64,000 nt of DNA from an uncultured Clostridia bacterium (lineage in GTDB: Bacteria > Bacillota > Clostridia > Christensenellales > Borkfalkiaceae). The translations under genes and the position numbers were made by a program. Numbering within the stretch: the stretch's first letter is position 1; each line of letters begins with the position of its first letter. The stretch spans positions 62,001-126,000 of the forward strand of contig CALVXB010000002.1 in NCBI GenBank assembly GCA_944368775.1, given 5' to 3'. A model generated the notes under the pieces. That model saw only the letters and a list, made by a program, of their open reading frames with translations, made no database searches and had not been told where the DNA came from. Shown here piece after piece: positions 17,497 through 26,002 of this stretch.

Positions 17497-18798
17497 ATGA
17501 TCATGGTTGCTTTTCTCATATATGTAGCGGATATAGTACTTTTTTGTGTTTCTTGTTCTATCGGAGCGGGATGGGGAATTTTTATTTTTGGCATTATCGG
17601 TGCGATATTTACAATTTCAATTATTTATGGGATTGTTGAAAGCTATGCTGAAGCAAAACAAAAGAAACAGGTTTTAGCTGAAGCTGAAAAAGAAAGTCGC
17701 GAGATAGCGGAGCAATATAAAAAAGTATTAGAGAGTTTATTTGGTCATACACCTGAATTGCTTGAACTATGTGATTTATATTATCCGCAAGTAAAAAATT
17801 ATATCTCTGTTGCCGTGGGTAAGGATGAGTTTTGGCTCGTTTCACAGATGCATGTTGCTTATAGTGAGTTTTATGTTTTTGCGCAAACTCCTGTCGTAAA
17901 GCAGTTTTTATCTTTTTGCGGATTTTCTATTGAAGAAAATTCAATTTTATATAGCGAAGTAAGGATAAAAACAATAATTCTACGTGATGGGTTGCAAGAA
18001 CGCTTGCGAACAACAATCCAATGGAGCGATACGGAGGTCAATGAAGATATTATTGCTTGTGTAACGATTTTGATCGTGCGTAATGGGATCGTTCGTTACT
18101 TTTATGAAAGCTGGATGAGTTCGTATGGGTGGGAGAGCATTGAAGAAATCGTAGATAATATTAGTGAGGCGGTTTTTAATGCAAATCGAGCTACTTTAAC
18201 AACAAGTTACTGTTGTTATTGCTGCAAACAGTATCAAGATAAGGAGAAAGACCCTATTCATCTTTGCGAGGATATAGATCAAACGCCATTTACTCTTTAT
18301 TCAAAATACCAACAAGAGTTTCAAATTGCTTACGCCAAAACAAGAAATCAAAATTATAAAAATGAAATTTTTTCTACATCAGCTCAAAGCTATATCACGG
18401 GCGGGCATGATGAAGAAAATGAAATTGAGCGTTGGCAATATATGATTGATCAAATAGATGTAATGTCTGGAGATGAGTTTGAAAAATTTGTCACGGACTT
18501 CTTTGAAAAGCGCGGCTTTACGACGAAACAGACTCCTTCATCCGGAGATTACGGCGTGGATGTGATTGCCGAGAATGATTTTATAAAAATCGGTATCCAA
18601 GTAAAGCGATACAATGGGAAAGTACCGAACTCTGCTGTTCAAGAAGCTGTCACAGCGATGCGACACTATAGCCTTGATAAGGCAATGGTAATAACCAACA
18701 GCTATTTTCAACCGTCAGCTATACAGCTCGCGAAAGATAATCACGTTATCTTGTGGAACCGCGATAAGCTGATCGAAGAGATCAAAAAAGAATCTTGA
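17497..18798 (+). CDS. Membrane-anchored Mrr-type restriction endonuclease
   Basis: A 433-residue protein starting on the base after the peptidase stop. Two hydrophobic helices lie at residues about 4-25 and 28-48, then a short coiled coil (AEAKQKKQVLAEAEKESREI), a middle domain of unknown type with clustered cysteines (CCYCCK near 240), and a C-terminal Mrr domain. Catalytic residues are visible: D355 in GDYGVDV and Q368/K370 in QVKRY. Mrr enzymes cut modified or foreign DNA. The AT-rich composition and odd codon use differ sharply from flanking genes. The architecture suggests DNA cleavage at the membrane under control of the adjacent peptidase; this is inferred. Confidence 0.8.
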   Translation: MIMVAFLIYVADIVLFCVSCSIGAGWGIFIFGIIGAIFTISIIYGIVESYAEAKQKKQVLAEAEKESREIAEQYKKVLESLFGHTPELLELCDLYYPQVKNYISVAVGKDEFWLVSQMHVAYSEFYVFAQTPVVKQFLSFCGFSIEENSILYSEVRIKTIILRDGLQERLRTTIQWSDTEVNEDIIACVTILIVRNGIVRYFYESWMSSYGWESIEEIVDNISEAVFNANRATLTTSYCCYCCKQYQDKEKDPIHLCEDIDQTPFTLYSKYQQEFQIAYAKTRNQNYKNEIFSTSAQSYITGGHDEENEIERWQYMIDQIDVMSGDEFEKFVTDFFEKRGFTTKQTPSSGDYGVDVIAENDFIKIGIQVKRYNGKVPNSAVQEAVTAMRHYSLDKAMVITNSYFQPSAIQLAKDNHVILWNRDKLIEEIKKES

Positions 18799-18825
18799 TC
18801 ATATCAATTAAAAGATAAAAAACAC

Positions 18826-18853
18826 CGGCCGCCCGCAGAACTGCGGGCGGCCG
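18826..18853. terminator. Bidirectional terminator between convergent mrr-like and HAD genes
   Basis: A perfect 13-bp stem (CGGCCGCCCGCAG and complement) around AA. A-rich sequence on the left gives a T-tract for the minus-strand genes. Confidence 0.75.
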
Positions 18854-18884
18854 ATCTGTATCCTTTCTATTTTTTCTGCCGCGG

Positions 18885-19682
18885 TCAGGGCAGCAGGCCG
18901 TCGGCGATGCGCTGCATCGCCTGCACGACGCCGTTTTCCGCGTTCGAGCGCACGGCGCGGCCGATGCGCCGCTTGAGGGGCGGGTAGGCGTTGCCCGTCA
19001 CATACGGGTGCCCGCATTCGAGCAGCATCTCGTAGTCGTTCATGTGGTCGCCGAAGGCCGCACATTCCTCCGCCCGCAAATGGAAGCGCTCGCGGATGAA
19101 CCGCATCGCGCTGCCCTTGTTGGCGTCGCGCACCGATATATCCAGCCAATTTCCGCCCGATTGGATGACGCGCAGGTCGGGCAGGGCGGCGGGCAGGGCG
19201 TGCATGGCGTTGTTCTCGGGGCCGAGCTCGTCGTACACGGCGATCTTGCACACCTTTTCACCCGCGGCGACCTCCGCCAGCGTGCGGCGGGCGTTGGAGA
19301 TGTACGAGGCCCGCACCAGCGCGAGAAATTCACCCTCCCCCTCCTCGTAATAGGCGCAGGCGGGCGTGCACAGCAGCGGGATGGCGCGCGGAACGCCGCC
19401 GATGCATGCCAGCGCGCGCGCGACGTCGGCGGCGGGGATGGTGTCGCAGCGCAGCACTTCGCCGCGGTAGGCGACGATCGCGCCGTTTTCCGCCATGATG
19501 ATGATGTCGTCGGCGACGGGCGCAAACATCTGCTGCAGCGCGGTCAACTGCCGCCCGCTCGCGGCGCAGAATAGGATGCCGTTTGTATGCAGTTGTCGGA
19601 TGGCGGCAAAGGTGCCCTGCGGCAGGTTTCCCGCCGGGTCGAGCAGCGTGCCGTCCAAATCGCTCGCGATCAGCTTGATCAT
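18885..19682 (-). CDS. HAD-superfamily Cof-type phosphatase
   Basis: A 265-residue hydrolase with the HAD nucleophile motif SDLDGTLLD (D8, D10), the Cof-type IIB cap, and late motifs NKGSAMRFI and FGDHMNDYEML. Members dephosphorylate sugar phosphates or other small metabolites; the substrate is not predictable. It is the last gene of a minus-strand run with cls and a dehydrogenase. Confidence 0.88.
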   Translation of the reverse strand: MIKLIASDLDGTLLDPAGNLPQGTFAAIRQLHTNGILFCAASGRQLTALQQMFAPVADDIIIMAENGAIVAYRGEVLRCDTIPAADVARALACIGGVPRAIPLLCTPACAYYEEGEGEFLALVRASYISNARRTLAEVAAGEKVCKIAVYDELGPENNAMHALPAALPDLRVIQSGGNWLDISVRDANKGSAMRFIRERFHLRAEECAAFGDHMNDYEMLLECGHPYVTGNAYPPLKRRIGRAVRSNAENGVVQAMQRIADGLLP

Positions 19683-19707
19683 GTCTCTTTCTTCTTTTTG
19701 GTTTCTC

Positions 19708-21243
19708 TCACATCAGGGGGGCAAAGTAGCGCAAAATGGCGCGGTAGATCGCCTGCAGCGGGTTCGACTTGATCTGATCCGGCTCGATGAGGGCGCTCTT
19801 TTCGCACGTTTCGAGGAAGTCGCGCTCGATCTGCCCGCTCATCTCCTCGTCGAAGAACATCATGTTGTTTTCAAAGTGCAGATAAAAGCTGCGGAAGTCG
19901 ATGTTCGACGAGCCGATGACGCAGTACTTGCCGTCGGATACGATGCTCTTTGCGTGTATGAACCCGGGCGTATAGCGGTAGATCTTGATGCCGTGCTTGA
20001 CCAGCTGCGCGGCAAACGCCTTGGTCACCGAAAACACATACTTTTTGTCGGGGATGTGCGGCACGATGAGGCGCACGTCCACGCCCGACCGCGCCGCCGT
20101 GATGAGCGCGCGCTTCATCTCCTCGTCGGGGATGAGGTAGGGGGTGAACACGTACACGTATTTCTTCGCATTGTAGATGATGCGCAGGTACAAGTCCTCG
20201 CACAGGTTGCGGTCGCCGTCGAAGGGCGAATCGCCGAAGCACAGGCAGGGCTTGCCGTGCGGCGCGTCCGACAGGTAGCGCTCTGTGTCCGGCTCCTCTC
20301 CCTTCAGCGCCCACGTCTGCAAAAACAGGGCGGTGAAGTTCTGCACCGTGCGCCCGCGCACGAGCAGGCCTGTGTCTTTCCAATGTCCGAAGGGGTGCGT
20401 CTCGTTGATATACTCGTCGGCGAGGTTGATGCCGCCCGTAAAGGCGACCTTGCCGTCGACGACGGCGATCTTGCGGTGGGTGCGGTTGTTCTGCGCCACG
20501 TCCAGCACGGGGCGGAAGCGGTTGAAGCAGATGCAGGGGATGCCCTCCTTTTCGAGCTGTTCCGCGTAGTTGGTCGGCACCTTGAACATGGAGCCGATGT
20601 CGTCGTAGATGACGCGCACGTCCAGCCCCGCCTTGCGCTTTTCGCGCAAAACGTCGAGCACCTCGCCCCAAAATTTGCCCTTCGCAATGATAAAGTATTC
20701 GAGGAAGATATACTTTTCCGCCTTTTTCAGCTCCTCGAGCAGGCGCACTTCGTACTCTTCGCCCGTCTTAAAGTATTCGAGGTCGGTATAGTCGGTCGCG
20801 GGCAGCCCGCCCATCGCGGCGGTGTACACCGCGCATTGCCGCGCGAAATCGTCCGCATCGTCAAAGGAGGGGGGCAGCTCGTCCGCGCCCGCGTACAGGC
20901 AGTCCACCTCCTCCGTGCCGTCGCTGCGCAGCTTTTTCAGTTTGCGCCGCGGCTTGGGCCGCGCGCGCAGCAGCAAAAAGATGATGGCGCCGACGGGCGG
21001 CAGCAGCAGGATGAGCACGATCCACGCGATCTTGTAGTCGGCGTTCATCTGTGTGTTGATGATGTAGATGGCCAGCACCGCGTTGACGGCGATGATCAGA
21101 GCGCCGCACACGATGGCGGCGATCGCGTTGGTCAGCATCAAAAAGATGATCGCCGCGGGCAGCAGCGAGATCTCGATCAGTAACAAAAAGCAGACGAGCA
21201 TAAATTTGCTCGTCAGCAGTCTCCATAGTTTTTTCAGCCGCAT
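19708..21243 (-). CDS. cls: Cardiolipin synthase
   Basis: A 511-residue phospholipase-D family enzyme that condenses phosphatidylglycerol into cardiolipin at the membrane. Two N-terminal helices (about 13-33 and 38-60) and a PLDc_N-like segment (IVLILLLPPVGAIIFLLL) precede two HKD motifs: HRKIAVVDG and HAKSIVSDG. Length and motif order are typical of Firmicutes Cls. A GAGGAGAAAAG ribosome site precedes the start. It sits 25 bases upstream of the HAD gene and 28 bases after the dehydrogenase gene. Confidence 0.93.
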   Translation of the reverse strand: MRLKKLWRLLTSKFMLVCFLLLIEISLLPAAIIFLMLTNAIAAIVCGALIIAVNAVLAIYIINTQMNADYKIAWIVLILLLPPVGAIIFLLLRARPKPRRKLKKLRSDGTEEVDCLYAGADELPPSFDDADDFARQCAVYTAAMGGLPATDYTDLEYFKTGEEYEVRLLEELKKAEKYIFLEYFIIAKGKFWGEVLDVLREKRKAGLDVRVIYDDIGSMFKVPTNYAEQLEKEGIPCICFNRFRPVLDVAQNNRTHRKIAVVDGKVAFTGGINLADEYINETHPFGHWKDTGLLVRGRTVQNFTALFLQTWALKGEEPDTERYLSDAPHGKPCLCFGDSPFDGDRNLCEDLYLRIIYNAKKYVYVFTPYLIPDEEMKRALITAARSGVDVRLIVPHIPDKKYVFSVTKAFAAQLVKHGIKIYRYTPGFIHAKSIVSDGKYCVIGSSNIDFRSFYLHFENNMMFFDEEMSGQIERDFLETCEKSALIEPDQIKSNPLQAIYRAILRYFAPLM

Positions 21244-21271
21244 GCTTTTCTCCTCGGGTACGTCCGCCGCG

Positions 21272-22291
21272 TCAGATCATGTTGACGACGGTGTACGGCA
21301 CGTGCTTGCCCGACTCTTTGAGCGCGGCAGCCTCGGCGAACAGCCCGGCGATGTCCGCCACGGGGCGTACGTTCTTGCGGAAGGGCGCGAGGTTGACCGC
21401 CTTGTTGACGATGCGGTTGATGGCGGTGGCGTTGTTCGAGTAGTCGTTGGTCACGGCGGTCACCGTCAGCCGCTTTTCGAGGGCGGGCTTGATCGCGACG
21501 GTCACATCGGGGAAGTCGAACCCCGTGTAGACGACCGTTCCGTCCGCCGCCGTATAGAGGAAGGGGAGGGCGGGGGAGAGGTCGCTGCCGCTGCAGTACA
21601 CGCTGTCTTTTGCCAGCCGCCCGCCGGTGATGCGGCAGATATTCTCTTCCAGCGCCTCGTCCGCGCGCACCGTGTAATAGACGCCGCATTGCGCCGCGAG
21701 CGCGAGCGAGCCCTCGTCTGCGTCCACGAAGATGGGCACCGCCTGGTGATAGATGAGCAGCTGGCAGAGGATGTTGCCGATCTCCCGCCCGCCGAACACG
21801 GCGATGTGGTCGCCCTTGCTCACGTTCAGGCGGTCGATGACCGCCTCGCACAGCGACACGATGCCGATGAACAGCGCCTCGTCGTCGGATACAGACAGCG
21901 GCAGGGGGGAGAGGTTGGCCTCGTCCGTCACCACAAAGTCGCGCAGGTACCCTTCGCACCCGCTGCCCGCGGCGCGCATCTGTGCGCAGCTCTCGGGGTC
22001 GCCGGCGCGGCAGCGCGCGCATTCGCCGCAGGGGATCACGTCGTGTATGTACACGCGCGTGTTCTTCTCCGTTTTCAGGCATCCTTTGCCCGCCTCCGCC
22101 ACGACGCCCACGGCAAACCTGCCGGGCACCACGGGGTACTTCGGCCGTGGCACGCCCACATAGGCGCGCGCCTCGTAGTCCGAAAAGAGCAGCCGCGTCA
22201 CCTTGACTTTGGCCTGCGTCTCTGTCGTGATGTTGTCCGGCCGCTCCTCCGCCGTCAGCACTTTGGGGGAAAGGATCTTCCAGATCTTCAT
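21272..22291 (-). CDS. Medium-chain dehydrogenase-like protein lacking catalytic zinc ligands
   Basis: A 339-residue MDR-family protein starting at 22291, where AAAGGAG precedes the ATG. The structural zinc lobe is intact (CGECARCRAGDPESC), but the catalytic zinc residues are not: the usual C-x-T/S-D reads LLFSDYEA and the GHE motif is replaced by PGRFAVGVVAE. The nucleotide fold is present but modified (AVFGGREIGNIL). It may therefore be a zinc-independent reductase or a non-enzymatic relative; the substrate is unknown. It leads an operon with cls and the HAD phosphatase and has its own promoter. Confidence 0.7.
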   Translation of the reverse strand: MKIWKILSPKVLTAEERPDNITTETQAKVKVTRLLFSDYEARAYVGVPRPKYPVVPGRFAVGVVAEAGKGCLKTEKNTRVYIHDVIPCGECARCRAGDPESCAQMRAAGSGCEGYLRDFVVTDEANLSPLPLSVSDDEALFIGIVSLCEAVIDRLNVSKGDHIAVFGGREIGNILCQLLIYHQAVPIFVDADEGSLALAAQCGVYYTVRADEALEENICRITGGRLAKDSVYCSGSDLSPALPFLYTAADGTVVYTGFDFPDVTVAIKPALEKRLTVTAVTNDYSNNATAINRIVNKAVNLAPFRKNVRPVADIAGLFAEAAALKESGKHVPYTVVNMI

Positions 22292-22355
22292 ATAACTCCT
22301 TTGGAGCGTCTCCGCTCCGCGTGCGGGAAGGCGCAAGCTCCCGCATTCTGTGTTT

Positions 22356-22384
22356 ATTATAAATCAACTCGCGCGATTTTGCAA
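22356..22384 (-). promoter_or_regulatory. Predicted promoter of the dehydrogenase-cls-HAD operon
   Basis: Minus strand TTGCAA at 22384-22379, 17-base spacer, perfect TATAAT at 22361-22356. Confidence 0.7.
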
Positions 22385-22547
22385 GCGAAAAGGGCAGGCA
22401 AAGTGTGTTCCCGCCCTATTTCGGCGGCTTTTTTGTCGCGCTTTCGCGCGGCATGCCGCCAAAACGCCCCGCATTTTGCGAAAAATGCGCACACTTTTGT
22501 ACAATTTCGAAAAAGTGAATTTTTTTCGCAAAGTGCCGTAATTTGAT
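22385..22547. other. Intergenic spacer between divergent promoters
   Basis: No gene seen. It contains a small hairpin GCATTTT-GCG-AAAAATGC near 22481-22498, between the operon on the left and rpmE on the right. Confidence 0.5.
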
Positions 22548-22576
22548 TTGACTTGCAGGCGAAAATAATATATAAT
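22548..22576 (+). promoter_or_regulatory. Predicted promoter of rpmE-prmC-prfA
   Basis: TTGACT at 22548-22553, 17-base spacer, perfect TATAAT at 22571-22576; GGAGAGG ribosome site follows near 22610. Confidence 0.75.
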
Positions 22577-22622
22577 AAGTCAGCATCTTGATGAAAGAAA
22601 GTAAGCACGGAGAGGTGAAAGC

Positions 22623-22826
22623 ATGAAACCCGATATACATCCCGATTATCATGAGGTCACGGTGACCTGTGCGTGCGGGGCGACGTTCAAGACCGGCACC
22701 ACGAAGAAAGGAGATACGCTGAAAGTGGACATCTGCAGCAAATGCCATCCCTTTTTCACCGGCAGACAGAAACTCGTAGATACAGGCGGCCGAGTCGACA
22801 AGTTCAAAAAAAGATACGGAATTTAG
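22623..22826 (+). CDS. rpmE: 50S ribosomal protein L31 (zinc-containing type)
   Basis: A 67-residue protein beginning [19 protein letters not shown]. The CAC and CSKC cysteine pairs identify the C+ form that binds zinc. It ends with the usual [11 protein letters not shown] tail. It heads the classical Firmicutes set rpmE-DUF1385-prmC-prfA. Confidence 0.97.
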   Translation: MKPDIHPDYHEVTVTCACGATFKTGTTKKGDTLKVDICSKCHPFFTGRQKLVDTGGRVDKFKKRYGI

Positions 22827-22939
22827 TGTTTGTATTTCAGCTCTGAGGTTTGCTTGGGGCTGATTTTCTTTTTTTGCGCCCGAAATGGGGCAAGATGGCC
22901 CGCGCCGCGCCTGCGGCGGGGCTGCAACGCGGAGGAAGG

Positions 22940-24844
22940 ATGAAACAAAAGGCAGAAAAGAGAACGTACATCGGCGGGCAGGCGGTGCTCGAAGGGGTCA
23001 TGATGCGCGGCAAAACGGCGTACGCCACCGCCGTGCGCGACCCGGAGGGCAACATCCAGGTCGAAAGCCGCCGCCTCAACACGTCCAAGGCGATGCAGCG
23101 CGTCGCCAAGATCCCGCTCGTGCGCGGGGTGGTCAGCTTCGTCTCCTCCCTCGTCACCGGCTCCAAGATCCTCATGCGCAGCGCCGCCGTGTACGGCGAC
23201 GAGGGCGAGCCCTCCAAGTTTGAAAAGTGGTGCGCGGAAAAGCTGCACCTCAACGTGATGGCCGCCGTCTCCTTCGTGGCGACGCTGCTGGGCATCGTGC
23301 TGGCGGTGGGGCTGTTCGTCGCCCTCCCCATGCTGCTGTCCAACCTCTTCTTTTCGGAGGAGAGCGGGCTGCGCTACGGCATCTGGTACAACCTCGCCCA
23401 GGGCGGGCTGCGCCTGCTCATCTTTTTGCTGTACGTCGTCGCCATCACGGCGATGAAGGATATCCGCCGCGTGTTCATGTACCACGGCGCCGAGCACAAG
23501 ACGATCACCTGCTTCGAGCGCGGCCTCGAGCTCACGCCCGAAAACGCGAAGAGCTGCTCCCGCCTGCACGACCGCTGCGGAACGACCTTCCTCTTCCTCG
23601 TCATGGCGATCAGCATCGTCGTCTTTTCCTTCATCAATTGGTTCTGCGACGCCTACCTCAATATCTTTATCTACAACGAGGTCGCCAACTACTTCATCCA
23701 ATTCGCGATCAAGATCTTGTTCCTCCCGCTGGTCGCGGGCATCTCGTACGAGATCTTGAAGCTGCTCGCCAAGTCGCAGAGCAAATGGCTGATCCCGCTC
23801 AAGGCGCCCGGCTTCGCGCTCCAGCTGCTCACCACCCGCGAGCCGACGGACGACATGCTCGAAGTCGCCATCGCCGCCTTCAAAAAGGTCGCCGAAATGG
23901 ACGCCGACCCTGCAATTCCCGAGCAGAGCTTCGTCGTCTCGCGCACCGTGCCCAACTACCTCGCGGAGCTGAAACAAAAGTTCGCCGCGGCGGGCATCGA
24001 CGAGAGCGACGCCGAGTGGCTCATCTCCCTGCAGGCAGGCGTGCCGCGCAGCGAGCTGGAAACCTCCGACAAACTGCTCGTTCCCGGCGCGGTGCGCGCG
24101 CTGGACGCGCTCGCCGAAGAGCGGCTGGCCGGCCGCCCGCTGTGGTACGTTTTGGGAAGCACCGAGTTCTACGGCTGCGAGATCAAGACGGACGAGCGCG
24201 CGCTCATCCCCCGCCCCGAGACGGAGCTGCTCGCAGAGCTCGCAGTCAAGGCGGCAAAGGAGGGGAGCGCCATCCTCGATATGTGCACGGGCAGCGGCTG
24301 CATCGCCGTGTCCGTCGCCAAGCACTGCGCCCCGCTGCGCGTCGCCGTCTCCGCGGCGGACGTCAGCGCAGACGCCCTCTCGCTCGCAAAGGAGAACGCC
24401 GCAGCAAACGGCGTCGAGGTCCGCTTTGTCGAAAGCGACCTGTTCGCCTCCGTCGAGGGCGCCTTCGATATCATTGTGTGCAATCCGCCGTATATTAAGC
24501 GCGTAGATTTGCCCGGCTTGCAGCGGGAGATCCGCGAGTACGAGCCGATGTCCGCGTTGGACGGCGGCGAGGACGGGCTGGACTTCTACCGCCGCCTCGC
24601 AAAAGAGGTGCCCGCGCACCTCAAGGAGGGCGGCATGCTGCTCGCAGAGTGCGGCATGGGGCAGGCGCGAGACGTCGCGCAGATGATGTGCGCCTTCGCG
24701 CGCGTCTCCATCATCCGCGACTACGCCGGCATCGAGCGCTTCGTGCGGGCGGTGAAAAAGCCTGCGGAGGGCGCTTCCGAAGGGGAAGCAAAGGCGCCCG
24801 CGTCCGGCGAGGGAAAACCCGCAGGCGGGGCGGAAAGGGCGTAA
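22940..24844 (+). CDS. prmC: DUF1385-PrmC fusion: release factor glutamine methyltransferase
   Basis: A 634-residue protein from ATG 22940 (ribosome site GGAGG just upstream). Residues 1 to about 310 are a DUF1385 membrane domain (YIGGQAVLEGVMMRG, YHGAEHKTI, several helices, KLLAKSQSKWLIPLKAPG). From about 340 onward it is PrmC: FYGCEIKTDERALIPRPETE, SAM site DMCTGSGCIAVS, catalytic NPPY in VCNPPYIK. PrmC methylates the glutamine of the GGQ motif in release factors, and prfA follows by six bases. In most Firmicutes these two are separate adjacent genes; here they are one reading frame without an internal stop. The role of DUF1385 is unknown. Confidence 0.9.
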   Translation: MKQKAEKRTYIGGQAVLEGVMMRGKTAYATAVRDPEGNIQVESRRLNTSKAMQRVAKIPLVRGVVSFVSSLVTGSKILMRSAAVYGDEGEPSKFEKWCAEKLHLNVMAAVSFVATLLGIVLAVGLFVALPMLLSNLFFSEESGLRYGIWYNLAQGGLRLLIFLLYVVAITAMKDIRRVFMYHGAEHKTITCFERGLELTPENAKSCSRLHDRCGTTFLFLVMAISIVVFSFINWFCDAYLNIFIYNEVANYFIQFAIKILFLPLVAGISYEILKLLAKSQSKWLIPLKAPGFALQLLTTREPTDDMLEVAIAAFKKVAEMDADPAIPEQSFVVSRTVPNYLAELKQKFAAAGIDESDAEWLISLQAGVPRSELETSDKLLVPGAVRALDALAEERLAGRPLWYVLGSTEFYGCEIKTDERALIPRPETELLAELAVKAAKEGSAILDMCTGSGCIAVSVAKHCAPLRVAVSAADVSADALSLAKENAAANGVEVRFVESDLFASVEGAFDIIVCNPPYIKRVDLPGLQREIREYEPMSALDGGEDGLDFYRRLAKEVPAHLKEGGMLLAECGMGQARDVAQMMCAFARVSIIRDYAGIERFVRAVKKPAEGASEGEAKAPASGEGKPAGGAERA

Positions 24845-24850
24845 CGAACC

Positions 24851-25924
24851 ATGTTCAAAAAGTTAGACGGCATTTTAGAAAAATACCAAAAATTGTCCGC
24901 CGAGATGGCGGATCCCGCCGTCATCGCGCAGACGGAGCGGTGGACGCAGTGCGCCAAAGAGCACGCCGACATCGCCGAAACGGCGGAAAAATATCTCGAA
25001 TACAGACGGGTCGAGCGGGAGATGGAGGAGGACTTCGCCGCGGCGGAACAAGAAGAGGACCGCGAGATGAAGGATCTGCTCACGCAGGAGGGATATGCCT
25101 GTAAGGAGAAGCTCGCGGCCATCCGCGGCGAGCTGCGCGTCCTGCTGCTGCCCAAAGACAAGAACGACGAGCGCAACGTCGTGATGGAGATCCGCGGCGG
25201 CGCGGGCGGCGACGAGGCCAGCCTGTTCGCAGCCGACCTGTACAATATGTACTGCCGCTACGCCGAGTCGGTGCGCTGGAAGACGGAGCTCGTCGACGTC
25301 AACGAGACGGAGCTTGGCGGCATGAAGGAGGTCGTCTTTTCGGTCTCCGGCAAGGGGGTGTACAGCAAGCTTAAATACGAGAGCGGCGTGCACCGCGTCC
25401 AGCGCGTCCCCGAAACGGAGTCGCAGGGCAGGGTACACACCTCCACCGTTACCGTCGCCGTCCTCCCCGAACCGGAAGACGTCGACGTGCAGATCAACGA
25501 CAAGGACCTCAAGATCGACACCTACCGCTCGGGCGGCGCGGGCGGGCAGCACATCAACAAGACGGAGAGCTGCATCCGCATCACCCACCTGCCCACCGGC
25601 ATCGTCGTCACCTGCCAAGACGAGCGCTCGCAGATCAAAAACCGCGAAAAGGCGATGAAGGTGCTCAAAAGCCGCCTGTACGACTACTATAACTCCCGCT
25701 ATCAGAGCGACTATGCCGAAAACCGCAAGAGCCAGATCGGCACGGGCGACCGCAGCGAGCGCATCCGAACGTACAATTTTCCGCAAAACCGCGTCACCGA
25801 CCACCGCATCGGCCTCACGCTGTATTCGCTGGACACCTTCATGCTCGGCGACATCGGCTCCATGCTCGAGGCGCTCGCCATCGCCGACCGCGAGGCCCGG
25901 CTCTCCTCCGAAGAGGAGCTTTAA
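24851..25924 (+). CDS. prfA: Peptide chain release factor 1
   Basis: A 357-residue protein of typical RF1 length. The peptidyl-tRNA hydrolysis motif GGQ lies in RSGGAGGQHINKTES, and the domain with SQIKNREKAMKVLKSRL follows. It has no internal frameshift site, which argues for RF1 (UAA/UAG) over RF2. It directly follows its modifying enzyme PrmC. Confidence 0.95.
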   Translation: MFKKLDGILEKYQKLSAEMADPAVIAQTERWTQCAKEHADIAETAEKYLEYRRVEREMEEDFAAAEQEEDREMKDLLTQEGYACKEKLAAIRGELRVLLLPKDKNDERNVVMEIRGGAGGDEASLFAADLYNMYCRYAESVRWKTELVDVNETELGGMKEVVFSVSGKGVYSKLKYESGVHRVQRVPETESQGRVHTSTVTVAVLPEPEDVDVQINDKDLKIDTYRSGGAGGQHINKTESCIRITHLPTGIVVTCQDERSQIKNREKAMKVLKSRLYDYYNSRYQSDYAENRKSQIGTGDRSERIRTYNFPQNRVTDHRIGLTLYSLDTFMLGDIGSMLEALAIADREARLSSEEEL

Positions 25925-26002
25925 GACAAGCGTCATCCCGCCGCGCCCGCCCACAAGGACAAAGGCGAGTTTCGATACGATAATATTTTACGAGGTACAC
26001 GT

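Noticed and set aside
13700..18798. A single large integrated element covering both low-GC cassettes
   Set aside because: ppa, the cysteine hydrolase and tRNA-Ser between them have normal composition, and no integrase, transposase or flanking direct repeats were found.
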